This document shows, piece by piece, positions 29,368 to 38,538 of a DNA stretch of 64,000 nucleotides. Positions within the stretch are counted from its first letter, which is position 1; every line of letters starts with the position of its first letter. Both the position numbers and the translations under genes were made by a program. Source of the DNA: Psychrobacter arenosus. GTDB taxonomy: Bacteria > Pseudomonadota > Gammaproteobacteria > Pseudomonadales > Moraxellaceae. The DNA is taken from NCBI RefSeq assembly GCF_904848165.1, contig NZ_LR884459.1, forward strand, positions 1-64,000, in the 5' to 3' direction. Under the pieces are notes generated by a model. It was not told the DNA's origin, did not search any database, and saw nothing but the letters and a program-made list of their open reading frames with translations.

Positions 29368-31203
29368 TTAGTTAGCGTTAATTTGACGAGCAAAGGTTAG
29401 CACCGCAGTCTCATTGTTGTTCAGACTAAACTCAGTAGTTTTAACCGTAGGGCTAGTAAAAGAAGCGGACCCTTTGGTTGAGCTTGGGTCAATAGCCATC
29501 GTCGAGTTGCTTAAAACACTGCTGTTTAAAGTATCGCTCAACACGACTTTGGTGATGGCGCTAGGGTAAAAGTTGGTAGCAGTAATTTGATAGAAAATAC
29601 AGTCACCAGGAGCCGCTTTCGATATGGCTACGTCGTTATATTTACCTTCAGCTTGGCTGGCTACGCTAGCACAAGTTTGACCGGCAGCAGGCTTAACTAA
29701 AGCTTGACGCTTAATCAACTCAAGAGCTCTTTGTGCCTTAACTACCAGCTTGATGTTATCCGAGGTTGTGGCCCCATTTGGCGTGGCCTTGATGGTGACC
29801 GGATAGCTCTGGTTGTCCTGCAAAATAGTGCCAGCAGGGACAGTAGCGGTTACTGTGACCAATTTAGCAGCACCCGGCTCGATAGCACCGGTAGTGGCTG
29901 GGAAAGTGATTTTGGTCAACTGACCAGCTTGAGGCTGCGTAGTGTCAATTGCTAAATTGAAATCTTTGCTGACGTTACCGGTGTTATGCACATAGGTTTC
30001 AAAAGTGATGGTTTGAGCGGCCAACTGCACACTGCCAGTCCCTGAGGTGGCATTGCTCGAAGCGGTGTTGGTGATGATGATCTCTTTGATGATCTGGTTG
30101 TCTTTATTAACATCGCCAGGTACCGTTTGGGCATCTGAGTAATCATCAGTCAGGCTTTCGTTAATAGTACCCGTGATTTTGGTTTGACCGTTTGGCGTAG
30201 TTACCGTACTGGTAGCAGGGGTCGCCTCATCAATAATATTGTCCTTGTTCACATCGCTACCAATAGCAGCCACGTTATTGATGGCTTTAGTTTCGTCAGT
30301 TATCCGAACTTTGAAAGTTAAAGTGCCTGCAGCTTTAGTACTATCATCGGTACCTGCGGCTACCGAACCGGCTTTATAAACGATCTTTTGTCCGACAATG
30401 CTAAAGTTAGCTGGGGCAACTGCCGTATTGTTGAACTGTGCTGAATCAGCGATATAGCTGACGCCTACAGGCAGGGTATCGACGATGATGACATTGTCTG
30501 CTGCCGTACTCGCACTGGTGTTACCAAATTTGATGGTATAGGTGATTTCATCGTTGTTTTCAGCTGAACCTGGGGTAGCCTTGTCCAAAGTGATGCTGGC
30601 GGACTTAGCAATAACTAAGTTCGAAGACTTGATAACACCAGTATCTGTATTGGTCTGCACGATAGAGGTGTTGCTGGTCGCCTTGACCGTGATGGTACCC
30701 GTGTTACCGTCTCTGAAAGTCCCTGTATCGTTGTCTTTAGCCACGACAAAAAACTTAGTGCTGCTGCCGGCAGGGACCGTGACTGTCTTGTCGTTGATAG
30801 GCTTGGTTAGGTCAGGCTGGCCTGAGTTGGTAGAGCTTTCAGGATAGATAGTGAAACTTTCGTAATCCAGCTGATCACCGGTATTGTTGGTGATATCTAG
30901 CGTATAAGTGTCGTTGGTGTTACCCGTGTTTTTGATGGTATGCGTAAAGGTAACTAAACCAGTAGTTTTATTGATAGTTTGCTCTTGGTTTTGCGTCAAT
31001 TCAAAGCTTGGCGCATCGCCTATAGTGATTTGCACCGTATTAGATTGCGTGGTTACCGTATTGCCGTTCACTTCATACGTAGCGGTAGCAAAGTTGGTAA
31101 TTTGGGTACCCGTAGTTGGTGCTGCTGCACTGGCTGGGGCCAAACCAATTAAACCAACGGTCATCGCACTAGCCAGATAAGTTAGCTGGGTGGTTATTTT
31201 CAT
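29368..31203 (-). CDS. Secreted DUF11-domain protein with C-terminal two-cysteine domain
   Basis: The 611-residue protein has a signal peptide ending at LAPASAA and AGGAAC before its ATG. It is Thr/Asn/Ser-rich and built of Ig-like beta domains; residues about 195-310 are a DUF11 domain (NNDEITYTIKFGNTSASTAA, then IIVDTLPVGVSYIADS), and a further similar unit lies at about 375-480. The last 119 residues hold the only two mature-chain cysteines (QTCASV at 511 and PGDCIFY at 535) and match the C terminus of the 905-residue protein in this cluster. It ends 126 bp before the giant barrel protein, so co-transcription is likely. A structural surface subunit is the simplest reading (inference). Confidence 0.8.
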   Translation of the reverse strand: MKITTQLTYLASAMTVGLIGLAPASAAAPTTGTQITNFATATYEVNGNTVTTQSNTVQITIGDAPSFELTQNQEQTINKTTGLVTFTHTIKNTGNTNDTYTLDITNNTGDQLDYESFTIYPESSTNSGQPDLTKPINDKTVTVPAGSSTKFFVVAKDNDTGTFRDGNTGTITVKATSNTSIVQTNTDTGVIKSSNLVIAKSASITLDKATPGSAENNDEITYTIKFGNTSASTAADNVIIVDTLPVGVSYIADSAQFNNTAVAPANFSIVGQKIVYKAGSVAAGTDDSTKAAGTLTFKVRITDETKAINNVAAIGSDVNKDNIIDEATPATSTVTTPNGQTKITGTINESLTDDYSDAQTVPGDVNKDNQIIKEIIITNTASSNATSGTGSVQLAAQTITFETYVHNTGNVSKDFNLAIDTTQPQAGQLTKITFPATTGAIEPGAAKLVTVTATVPAGTILQDNQSYPVTIKATPNGATTSDNIKLVVKAQRALELIKRQALVKPAAGQTCASVASQAEGKYNDVAISKAAPGDCIFYQITATNFYPSAITKVVLSDTLNSSVLSNSTMAIDPSSTKGSASFTSPTVKTTEFSLNNNETAVLTFARQINAN

Positions 31204-31295
31204 ATATTAAGTTCCTAAAGGTGCACGGGGGTAGGCCGCACTGAAAATGCAGCAATGGGTGGGACAGTTGAGATTAAATAAAACTAGATTAAGAC

Positions 31296-31772
31296 TTACT
31301 TAGTCAGGTCTAATTGAGTATCAGCCGTGACGGTAGCGGACTTGCGTGCTGGCAATAGCTTAATCTGCCAACGTAAGGATTTATATTGAGAATAAGGCAC
31401 TTTTACTGTCTTGCCATCGATGACTTGGGTCAAAGGCATAGGCAGATAGTTAACCCCATCGATTGAAGCGAGCGCGCTGCTAGGTGAGGCGATACCATTG
31501 AAACTCATGTTGGCCGGGATAGGGAGAGTAACGGCCATATCGCTAATAGCGGCGCTTGAAGTATTGGTATAAGTAGCACTATAACGCACGACTTCTTTGC
31601 CATTTAATTGGCCGATAGCGCGCAACTGCTCAGCGCCTTTGCTGTCTTTCACCACTTCATTAGCCGTTAATTTAACCTGGACAGGATCAGTAGCCGCTTG
31701 AGCAGGCGAAAAGGCTAGCGCAGTCATAAAGCACACGCTGGTCAAAAAAGCTTTGTTGGTCGTAGCGAACAT
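31296..31772 (-). CDS. Small secreted DUF11-like protein
   Basis: This 158-residue protein has a signal peptide (TSVCFMTALAFSPAQAA) and a single beta-sandwich-like domain: VVRYSATYTNTSSAAISDM, then VTLPIPANMSFNGIASPSS and SIDGVNYLPMP. This is the pattern of a lone DUF11-type Ig domain. It is 92 bp before the 611-residue protein, on the same strand, and separated by 609 bp from the gene upstream, so a promoter for the downstream genes may lie just before it. Role unknown; possibly a small subunit or cap of the surface assembly. Confidence 0.75.
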   Translation of the reverse strand: MFATTNKAFLTSVCFMTALAFSPAQAATDPVQVKLTANEVVKDSKGAEQLRAIGQLNGKEVVRYSATYTNTSSAAISDMAVTLPIPANMSFNGIASPSSALASIDGVNYLPMPLTQVIDGKTVKVPYSQYKSLRWQIKLLPARKSATVTADTQLDLTK

Positions 31773-32381
31773 AGAAATTCTCCAATTTGGTTCAATAGCG
31801 TCTACTAAGTCTCGGATAGCAAGACTCTAATAGATAGAATAACAACGATAGTATTGAGCCAAATACCAGCGGTTAGACTTTAAAGGTAAACATCATTAAC
31901 GACTAAAAATGATTAATGACTAAAAAACTAAGCAAAGATTAAAAAGTTAAGTAGGTATTGCAAGTCTGACTTTACTTAACCTTTAGCGCCCCAGAGAGCG
32001 TAACACCAGCTAAACACTAGCGTTAAAAAAGGGCGAAATTAAAAATGTAGAGACGGATAACAGGTTCAGCTAGAGCTAGCAACACTGTGCAAAAGACATT
32101 TGTACAGTTAACGTAAAAGAGAATAGCACTATAGACTAATGAATAAATACTGAAAAGCGACCGTTGACCGATAAATAGGTATCAATGGCAGCCCCCAAAT
32201 TCGCTCTAAAATTAACTTATTAGCTAGGATAATGAGCATCTATTAGCAAAATTAATCAGTACTGCTAAGCCCTATGGCTACAGGGTTAAGCACTGAGTTT
32301 AAGGCTGTTAAAGCAGTAGGCTAATAGCCGGATTTTTACTAGACAGCGCTTCAAGTTGTTTTAGCTTATAACTAACACTTT
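31773..32381. other. 609-bp intergenic region inside the surface-protein cluster
   Basis: No gene was seen on either strand and no clear terminator or promoter was fixed. Its length suggests that the 905-residue gene upstream is transcribed separately from the four downstream genes. Confidence 0.5.
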
Positions 32382-35099
32382 CTAATTGGCGGAACCTTTA
32401 CTAAAGACGGTATTAAACCAAAGCTTTATGACTTCCTGCTTAGCCAACGTGGTCACAGTACCGCTAGTAATGTCTTTAGCCACATGCTGAGCATTATAGA
32501 CAGCAGGGTTATTACGATTAGCCGCATCAATCACATTGCTAGCGGTCTTATTGGTGCTCAAAGCCGCTGTACCATAAACCGCTTGGGGAGCAGGCACATA
32601 CAGATAAGACGTTGAGCCCGCGCTCGTAAGGCCACTATCGGTAATACTGATGGCGGTTAACGGTAAATTACCGCGGTTATAAGCCGCTATGTAATAGGCA
32701 ATACAGCGCTCAGGCTTGATATCAGTAATAGGGTTGGTAGTGAAGCCTGCAGTTGTGCCACTAGCTTTCGGCGTTTGGTATAGGCTAGAGGTCACATTGC
32801 TGCAGTCATGCGCATACTGATATTTACGCAGTACTAAAGGTTGATAGGCGGGCAGGACGTCGCCAAAATCAAAACTGCTAGCAGGCGTTACGGTATTGAG
32901 CACGATAGTTTTTTTATTCTCTGAGCTATCAATAGTATAGCCACTGGCATTGGTCTCTACTAAGCAAAGCTGGCCATTTTTAGCTGCCGCTTGTTGCTTG
33001 ATATTTTCAGTGATGACTATGCTATAGCGTCCTGTACTGTCTGTCGTTATAACCGTCGCACCATTATTGATCTCTAGCGGAGTGGCAAAAGTATTGCCGT
33101 CACAACTGCCCGCATACAGACGGATAGTCGCGCCAGCGATACCAGGCTCAGGTAAGCTAGAGTCATACAGGCCATTAAAATAATTGGCATTATTAGCTGT
33201 AGGGGTCTCAGTATCTATCCCGCCTAGATTGACATCTGCTAGAGAAACGCTGCCTGCGCTAATGGTCGAGTTGGCATGCGGCTGTTTGGCACCGATATCG
33301 TGAAAGACAATGCCTTTAATATAGGCATTGGTGGTATTGGTTATCTCACAGGTAATTTCATCGCCATAATTAAGGTTGACCAGCTCAAAACTCGTCCCTA
33401 CCGCGTCAACGGGCAAGACTGTTTTACTGTCTAAAGTCTTATTGCGACAGCTGTATTGAGTGGTATAACTGTTTAAGGAGCCGCTGCCCACGATAGTCTC
33501 GCCCAACGTATAGCGTTTATTAGAATCTAAAGTAACTGAGTCTGAGGTTTCTGTACCTGTCGTAATTTTATCGGTAGCGCCCTGGGTAGTAAAAGTCTTG
33601 AGTGGGGCCTTTGGGTCAGCCGTTGGCGCAATAGACAGTGCAAACTGATCGCTAGCGACGGCTCTAGTACCCACCAATTTTTTAGTTAGGACAACTTTAG
33701 GCGGGGCGAGACAAAAGTAAAAATCTGAATAGCCCGACACATGAGCGGAAGCATTACTCACACTGGCTATATTACTGTGAGCCAAGCTAAAGGGGGTATT
33801 CGCCGCTTTATAGCCCCAAGTTGCTGTAATAGGACACTGCCCTAGACCACAGTTTTTACCGGTTATAGCCGTAGCAATATCAAAATTGGCATTAAGGTTA
33901 TGAAAGGCAGCTAGGGCAGTTAGTTTACCACCAGTGGCAGAGACATCGACTTTTTCTATATAAGCCGGCGGCGTATTGGTCGCGGAATCCACATCTTGAG
34001 TGACAAACCCCATTTTAGAGACCGGTTTATTGATACTCACTTCAATTCTATGGTTGATACCCGTAGCGGCAGAAGAATGACTAAGGTTGATAGCATTGGT
34101 TGTGGCATCAGCAACACTACCAAAAAAAGGCGCATTCGTACTATTTATAGGAGTTAGGTCAGTCAAAAGTGGGAATTTAATACTCACTACTTTATCGCCC
34201 GCAGCGGCATCGGTGAAGGTAAAATTCTTGCTGGGCTGACCGGCTGTCCAAGCTAAGGGTAGGGAGATAGCATTAGCGGGAGGATTTTGCCCGATATAAT
34301 ACATTTTATCTCCTGCTGGACAGGAGCTGGTGGTTGGAATCACAGGAGGCGCGGGTATCGTTAAAGCATCAATAGTCAGGCGAATTAACTGACCGTTTGG
34401 TACGGTAGTCGTGCTACTAGTAGTGTAGTTGCCATACTCAATAAAGACTTGGTCAACCGCCTGATTAAAAGTAAAGCCTTGAGTATGCTTGGTATCCATA
34501 AGAAGGGAAGTGGTGGTATTGGCTTTGGTTGTGCGCATAACCAGAGCATTATTTGAGCTGGTCGTAGTGACTTCACTTGCACTATAACGCGCGTTCACCA
34601 CGGGGACAATCTTAGTCGTCGCAGACAGCTCACTATTGATGCCATAGACGGTTACCTGGTCCCAGTAATTACTAGAATCGATATCAGAAGCCGCTAAGCT
34701 TAAATTGGTGACAGGAGTGCTAAAGGCAAAGGAAACCATCCCAGTTGCCGTGCGGTTATTAGCATCCATATTCAATAAGAAATAACGGCCCAATGACGTT
34801 GAGTTTGCTGGCGGATTATTGACCGTCAGCACTCTGGCAAAGCTTCCGGTCGAGTTAGCCTGAGCGGTCAATGTAACTTGTCGGCCCTCGTCTTGAATGA
34901 CTGGGAAGGTATAAAGCTGACTAGTCGCCGTCGTCCCCGTCTTCCAACCGGTATAGGCCGTTTCAGAAAGCGGATTTTCTACCGCCCAAGCAGGCGTTAT
35001 AAAAAACAGCCCTAGCAAACATAAGCCAATATAAACGTGATAGTTAATTAAGCGGGCTAATCCTGGTTGGATTGCTACTGACTTGTGCACTTGCCCCAT
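32382..35099 (-). CDS. Secreted SdrD-B-like surface protein with C-terminal two-cysteine domain
   Basis: The ATG at 35099 has GGAGTG before it and gives 905 residues with a clean signal peptide (YIGLCLLGLFFITPAWA); a start at 35162 would bury it. The N-terminal half has two related beta domains (FSTPVTNLSLAASDID; NKPVSKMGFVTQDVD). A SpaA-like domain follows (PPKVVLTKKLVGTRAVASDQ, about 480-600), then an SdrD-B-like domain (AYIKGIVFHDIG, then EPGIAGATIRLYAG, about 605-750). The final 152 residues hold cysteines at about 766 and 799 (KPERCIAYY) and resemble the end of the 611-residue protein. It is the first gene of the cluster and reads away from aceE. Function inferred as surface structure or adhesion. 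Confidence 0.78.
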   Translation of the reverse strand: MGQVHKSVAIQPGLARLINYHVYIGLCLLGLFFITPAWAVENPLSETAYTGWKTGTTATSQLYTFPVIQDEGRQVTLTAQANSTGSFARVLTVNNPPANSTSLGRYFLLNMDANNRTATGMVSFAFSTPVTNLSLAASDIDSSNYWDQVTVYGINSELSATTKIVPVVNARYSASEVTTTSSNNALVMRTTKANTTTSLLMDTKHTQGFTFNQAVDQVFIEYGNYTTSSTTTVPNGQLIRLTIDALTIPAPPVIPTTSSCPAGDKMYYIGQNPPANAISLPLAWTAGQPSKNFTFTDAAAGDKVVSIKFPLLTDLTPINSTNAPFFGSVADATTNAINLSHSSAATGINHRIEVSINKPVSKMGFVTQDVDSATNTPPAYIEKVDVSATGGKLTALAAFHNLNANFDIATAITGKNCGLGQCPITATWGYKAANTPFSLAHSNIASVSNASAHVSGYSDFYFCLAPPKVVLTKKLVGTRAVASDQFALSIAPTADPKAPLKTFTTQGATDKITTGTETSDSVTLDSNKRYTLGETIVGSGSLNSYTTQYSCRNKTLDSKTVLPVDAVGTSFELVNLNYGDEITCEITNTTNAYIKGIVFHDIGAKQPHANSTISAGSVSLADVNLGGIDTETPTANNANYFNGLYDSSLPEPGIAGATIRLYAGSCDGNTFATPLEINNGATVITTDSTGRYSIVITENIKQQAAAKNGQLCLVETNASGYTIDSSENKKTIVLNTVTPASSFDFGDVLPAYQPLVLRKYQYAHDCSNVTSSLYQTPKASGTTAGFTTNPITDIKPERCIAYYIAAYNRGNLPLTAISITDSGLTSAGSTSYLYVPAPQAVYGTAALSTNKTASNVIDAANRNNPAVYNAQHVAKDITSGTVTTLAKQEVIKLWFNTVFSKGSAN

Positions 35100-35683
35100 A
35101 CTCACTCCGACAACTCGATGATAGCTAATAATAAATAGAATTAAATTCCTACGTTTACGCAATGGCTAAGCTAATGGCAAATGGTGCTGTCAAGCTGAGC
35201 CCCTATACCGTTGCTATAAGAATTTTTTCTAATAGACCTGCCTACTTATGGTCATTAAATATTTAAAGCTATCTAATGAGCTAGTCGCTATTTTATAGAT
35301 AAATCAAGCCAATGTTCTAAAAATTCGATGAATCAATGATTTATGGCTATGACTGGCGATTGCGTCTGCAAACTTTCAAAGCAAATCAATAAAGACTAGC
35401 CGTTCAAATATTGTCCTTGTATTTAATAATAAAATGTTAGTTTCGTTGTCATTTAGTTGGGGAGATAGGTAAGCCCGTGCAAACTGGTTATACTAGCACT
35501 ACTGCACATTTAACTAAGATGTCAGATATCTTACATCTCTAGTTGCTCCATACTTTATTCGTTCAATATGATTTAAGTCTTCTCCATCAGCTTATCATTG
35601 ACCAAATCATTGATCTAATTGCAAGCGCCAAATCGTTGGCTAGCATGGACGTGCTATTACTATCGACAATAAGGACAGATATT
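35100..35683. other. Divergent region between the surface cluster and aceE, with a 20-bp palindrome
   Basis: No gene is present; an upstream in-frame extension of aceE starting at 35543 is not supported by homology. A TATACT -10 candidate for aceE lies at 35489-35494 with a weak -35. Just downstream, GATGTCAGATATCTTACATC (35518-35537) is a palindrome matching at 18 of 20 positions, well placed to be an operator in the aceE leader. Confidence 0.6.
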
Positions 35684-38515
35684 ATGAATTATTACAAGGA
35701 TGCCGACAATTCCGAGACCCAAGAGTGGCTGGATGCCTTTGAGTCGGTCATCAAGCATGCTGATAAGGATCGGGCTCAGTTTTTGTTAAAGGCCTTGTAT
35801 AATATGGCCGTCCAAGAAGGACTCCCTTTTAACCGCCTAGATACCGCCTACATTAATACTATTCCTGTAGAAGATGAGCCTGCCTATCCAGGTGACGTAC
35901 ATATTGAGCGCAAAATCCGTGCGCTAGTGCGTTATAACGCTTTGGCTATGGTGATGCGCGCCAACCAAAATGATGACGACCTCGGTGGTCATTTAGCGAC
36001 TTTTGCCTCTAGTGCTACCCTTTATGAGACCGGTTTTAACCATATTTTCCGCGCCGCTAGCGATCACTTCGGTGGTGACATGATCTATTATCAAGGTCAC
36101 TCTGCCCCAGGGATTTATGCACGTTCGTTCTTAGAAGGTCGGTTGACCGAAGATCAGTTGGTCAATTTCCGCCGTGAAGTCGGTGGTAAAGGTCTATCGA
36201 GCTATCCGCATCCGTATTTGATGCCAGACTATTGGCAGTTCCCAACGGTATCGATGGGCCTAGGTCCTATCATGTCTATCTACCATGCTCACGTGCATAA
36301 TTATTTGATTAACCGTGGTTTGTTAGAGCAAGAAGGCCGTAAGATTTGGACTTTCTTAGGCGATGGTGAAACGGATGAGCCAGAAAGCTTGGGCGCTATC
36401 TCACTCGCAGGCCGTGAAAAGTTAGAAAACCTAATCTGGGTGGTTAACTGTAACTTACAGCGTCTGGATGGTCCGGTACGTGGTAACGGTAAAATCATCC
36501 AAGAGCTTGAGTCCGTCTTCCGCGGCGCCGGCTGGAACGTGATTAAAGTCGTCTGGGGTGGTCATTGGGATAATCTATTAGCGAATGACGATACCGGCGT
36601 ACTAAAACATCGTATGGACGAAGTGGTCGACGGTGAGTATCAGCTGTATGAAGCACGCGATCCGGCTTTTGTCCGTGAGCAATTCTTTGGTAAATATCCA
36701 GAATTGAAAGCCATGGCCGATAAGCTGTCTGACGATGAGATTGCTCGTTTAAACCGCGGTGGTCATGACCCTATTAAAGTCTATGCGGCGTTTAGCGAAG
36801 CGATGAAGACCAAAGGTCAACCTACGGTTATCCTAGTGAAAACTGTGAAAGGTTATGGCTTGTCTGCACAGGCACAAGCGGTGAATAAAGCGCACCAGAT
36901 TAAGATGTTAGACAAAGAGGCGCTACAATATTTCCGTGACCGCTTTGATTTGCCATTCACCGATGAGCAGTTAGAAACCCTACCGTTCTATCGTCCTGAC
37001 GAAGACTCGGCAGAGATGAAGTACTTAAAAGGCCGTCGTGAGGCACTAGGCGGTCACCTACCGAATCGCCGTAGTGGTCATATTCCTTTGACTATTCCTG
37101 AGTTGTCTATCTTTGACCGCGTCTTGCAGGGTAGTAAAGGTAAAGAGCAATCTACCACGATGGTTTTCGTGCGTCTATTGGCCTCTATGCTGAAGAATAA
37201 AGACATCCAAGACCGCGTAGTCCCTATCGTACCGGATGAAGCGCGTACCTTTGGTCTAGAAGGCATGTTCCGTCAATTGGGCATCTATTCTGCGGGTGGA
37301 CAGGTCTATACTCCAGAAGATAGCGAAGCCTTGATGGGTTATAAAGAAGCCAAAGATGGCCATATGCTAGAAGAAGGCATCAACGAAGCCGGTGCTATGA
37401 GTGCTTGGATTGCCTTGGCAACCAGTTATTCAGTCAACGCCCTGCCGATGATTCCGCTGTATATCTATTACTCTATGTTTGGTTTCCAACGCGTGGGTGA
37501 TTTGGCTTGGGCTGCTGGTGATTGCCAGGCACAAGGCTTCTTATTAGGCGCTACTGCGGGTCGTACTACGCTAAACGGCGAAGGCTTGCAGCATCAAGAT
37601 GGTCATTCGCAAATTCTGTTCAACGCTGTGCCAAACTGTGTCAGCTACGACCCTTGCTATGGCTACGAGCTAGCAGTCATTATGCATGATGGTCTACGCC
37701 GCATGTATGGCGAAGGCGAGCGTGTGTATTATTACATTACGCTAATGAACGAAAACTACGACCAACCAGCGATGCCAGAGCGTGAAGGTATTGAAGAAGG
37801 TATCAAGCGTGGCATGTATCTGCTTGAAGACAACAGCGATAAGGAAGGCGGCGTACAAGTTCAGCTGCTAGGTTCAGGTGTTATCTTACGTGAAGTAGAG
37901 CGCGCTGCCCGTATTCTTCGTGATGAGTTTAATATCAATGCCAACGTCTGGAGCGTCACCAGCTTTAACGAGTTGACCCGTGATGGTATGGCGTGTGATG
38001 ACTACAACCGTCTGCATCCGCTCGAAGAAGAGAGAGTGCCTTGGGTCACTGAGCAACTAGCGCCACACGAAGGTATCGTGGTTGCGGCTACCGATTACAT
38101 GCGCATGTACTCAGAGCAGATCCGTGCTTGGTTGCCAGACAGCCGTCCTTACACCACGTTAGGTACAGATGGTTATGGCCGCTCAGACAGCCGTAAGAAA
38201 TTGCGTAGCTTCTTTAATGTAGATGCCGAGCACATCGTCGTCGCTACCTTAAAACGTCTAGCCGATGAAGGTGAAGTCGAGATGCGTCTGGTCAAAGATG
38301 CAATCACTAGCTTTGATATCGATGTGGATCAGCCACCAGCTTGGCAGCCACAGCCTTACCATGACCATTCTCCAGATGCACCAGCACCTGATAATGTAAG
38401 TCCGCATCCAGTGCCAGAGTTCGTCGAAGAAGATGACGAAGAGATCAGCAGTGAGGGTCGTGCCGAAGATAAAGCGGATGCTACCTTATTAGATGATAGC
38501 GACATCAAAGAATAA
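35684..38515 (+). CDS. aceE: Pyruvate dehydrogenase E1 component (homodimeric type)
   Basis: AceE is the thiamine-diphosphate-dependent decarboxylase of the pyruvate dehydrogenase complex. The ATG at 35684 follows AAGGACAG and aligns with the usual N terminus (ETQEWLDAFESVI), giving 943 residues; the longer frame from 35543 is rejected. The thiamine motif GDGETDEPESLGAI near residue 226 continues to NCNLQRLDGPVRGNGKI, and VKGYGLSAQAQAVNKAHQ and LDRDSGR-type C-terminal regions are present (LGTDGYGRSDSRKKLRSFF). The C terminus has an acidic tail of about 50 residues beyond the conserved core. It is co-transcribed with aceF, 23 bp downstream. Confidence 0.97.
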   Translation: MNYYKDADNSETQEWLDAFESVIKHADKDRAQFLLKALYNMAVQEGLPFNRLDTAYINTIPVEDEPAYPGDVHIERKIRALVRYNALAMVMRANQNDDDLGGHLATFASSATLYETGFNHIFRAASDHFGGDMIYYQGHSAPGIYARSFLEGRLTEDQLVNFRREVGGKGLSSYPHPYLMPDYWQFPTVSMGLGPIMSIYHAHVHNYLINRGLLEQEGRKIWTFLGDGETDEPESLGAISLAGREKLENLIWVVNCNLQRLDGPVRGNGKIIQELESVFRGAGWNVIKVVWGGHWDNLLANDDTGVLKHRMDEVVDGEYQLYEARDPAFVREQFFGKYPELKAMADKLSDDEIARLNRGGHDPIKVYAAFSEAMKTKGQPTVILVKTVKGYGLSAQAQAVNKAHQIKMLDKEALQYFRDRFDLPFTDEQLETLPFYRPDEDSAEMKYLKGRREALGGHLPNRRSGHIPLTIPELSIFDRVLQGSKGKEQSTTMVFVRLLASMLKNKDIQDRVVPIVPDEARTFGLEGMFRQLGIYSAGGQVYTPEDSEALMGYKEAKDGHMLEEGINEAGAMSAWIALATSYSVNALPMIPLYIYYSMFGFQRVGDLAWAAGDCQAQGFLLGATAGRTTLNGEGLQHQDGHSQILFNAVPNCVSYDPCYGYELAVIMHDGLRRMYGEGERVYYYITLMNENYDQPAMPEREGIEEGIKRGMYLLEDNSDKEGGVQVQLLGSGVILREVERAARILRDEFNINANVWSVTSFNELTRDGMACDDYNRLHPLEEERVPWVTEQLAPHEGIVVAATDYMRMYSEQIRAWLPDSRPYTTLGTDGYGRSDSRKKLRSFFNVDAEHIVVATLKRLADEGEVEMRLVKDAITSFDIDVDQPPAWQPQPYHDHSPDAPAPDNVSPHPVPEFVEEDDEEISSEGRAEDKADATLLDDSDIKE

Positions 38516-38538
38516 CCACACAGAATTGGAGAGATAAC

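Noticed and set aside
35461..35500. PdhR-type operator before aceE
   Set aside because: ACTGGTTATACTAGC only loosely resembles the ATTGGT..ACCAAT site; the palindrome at 35518 is a better candidate for another regulator.
35543..35683. N-terminal extension of aceE
   Set aside because: The known AceE start aligns with the ATG at 35684, which has AAGGACAG upstream; the earlier stretch contains the palindromic leader.
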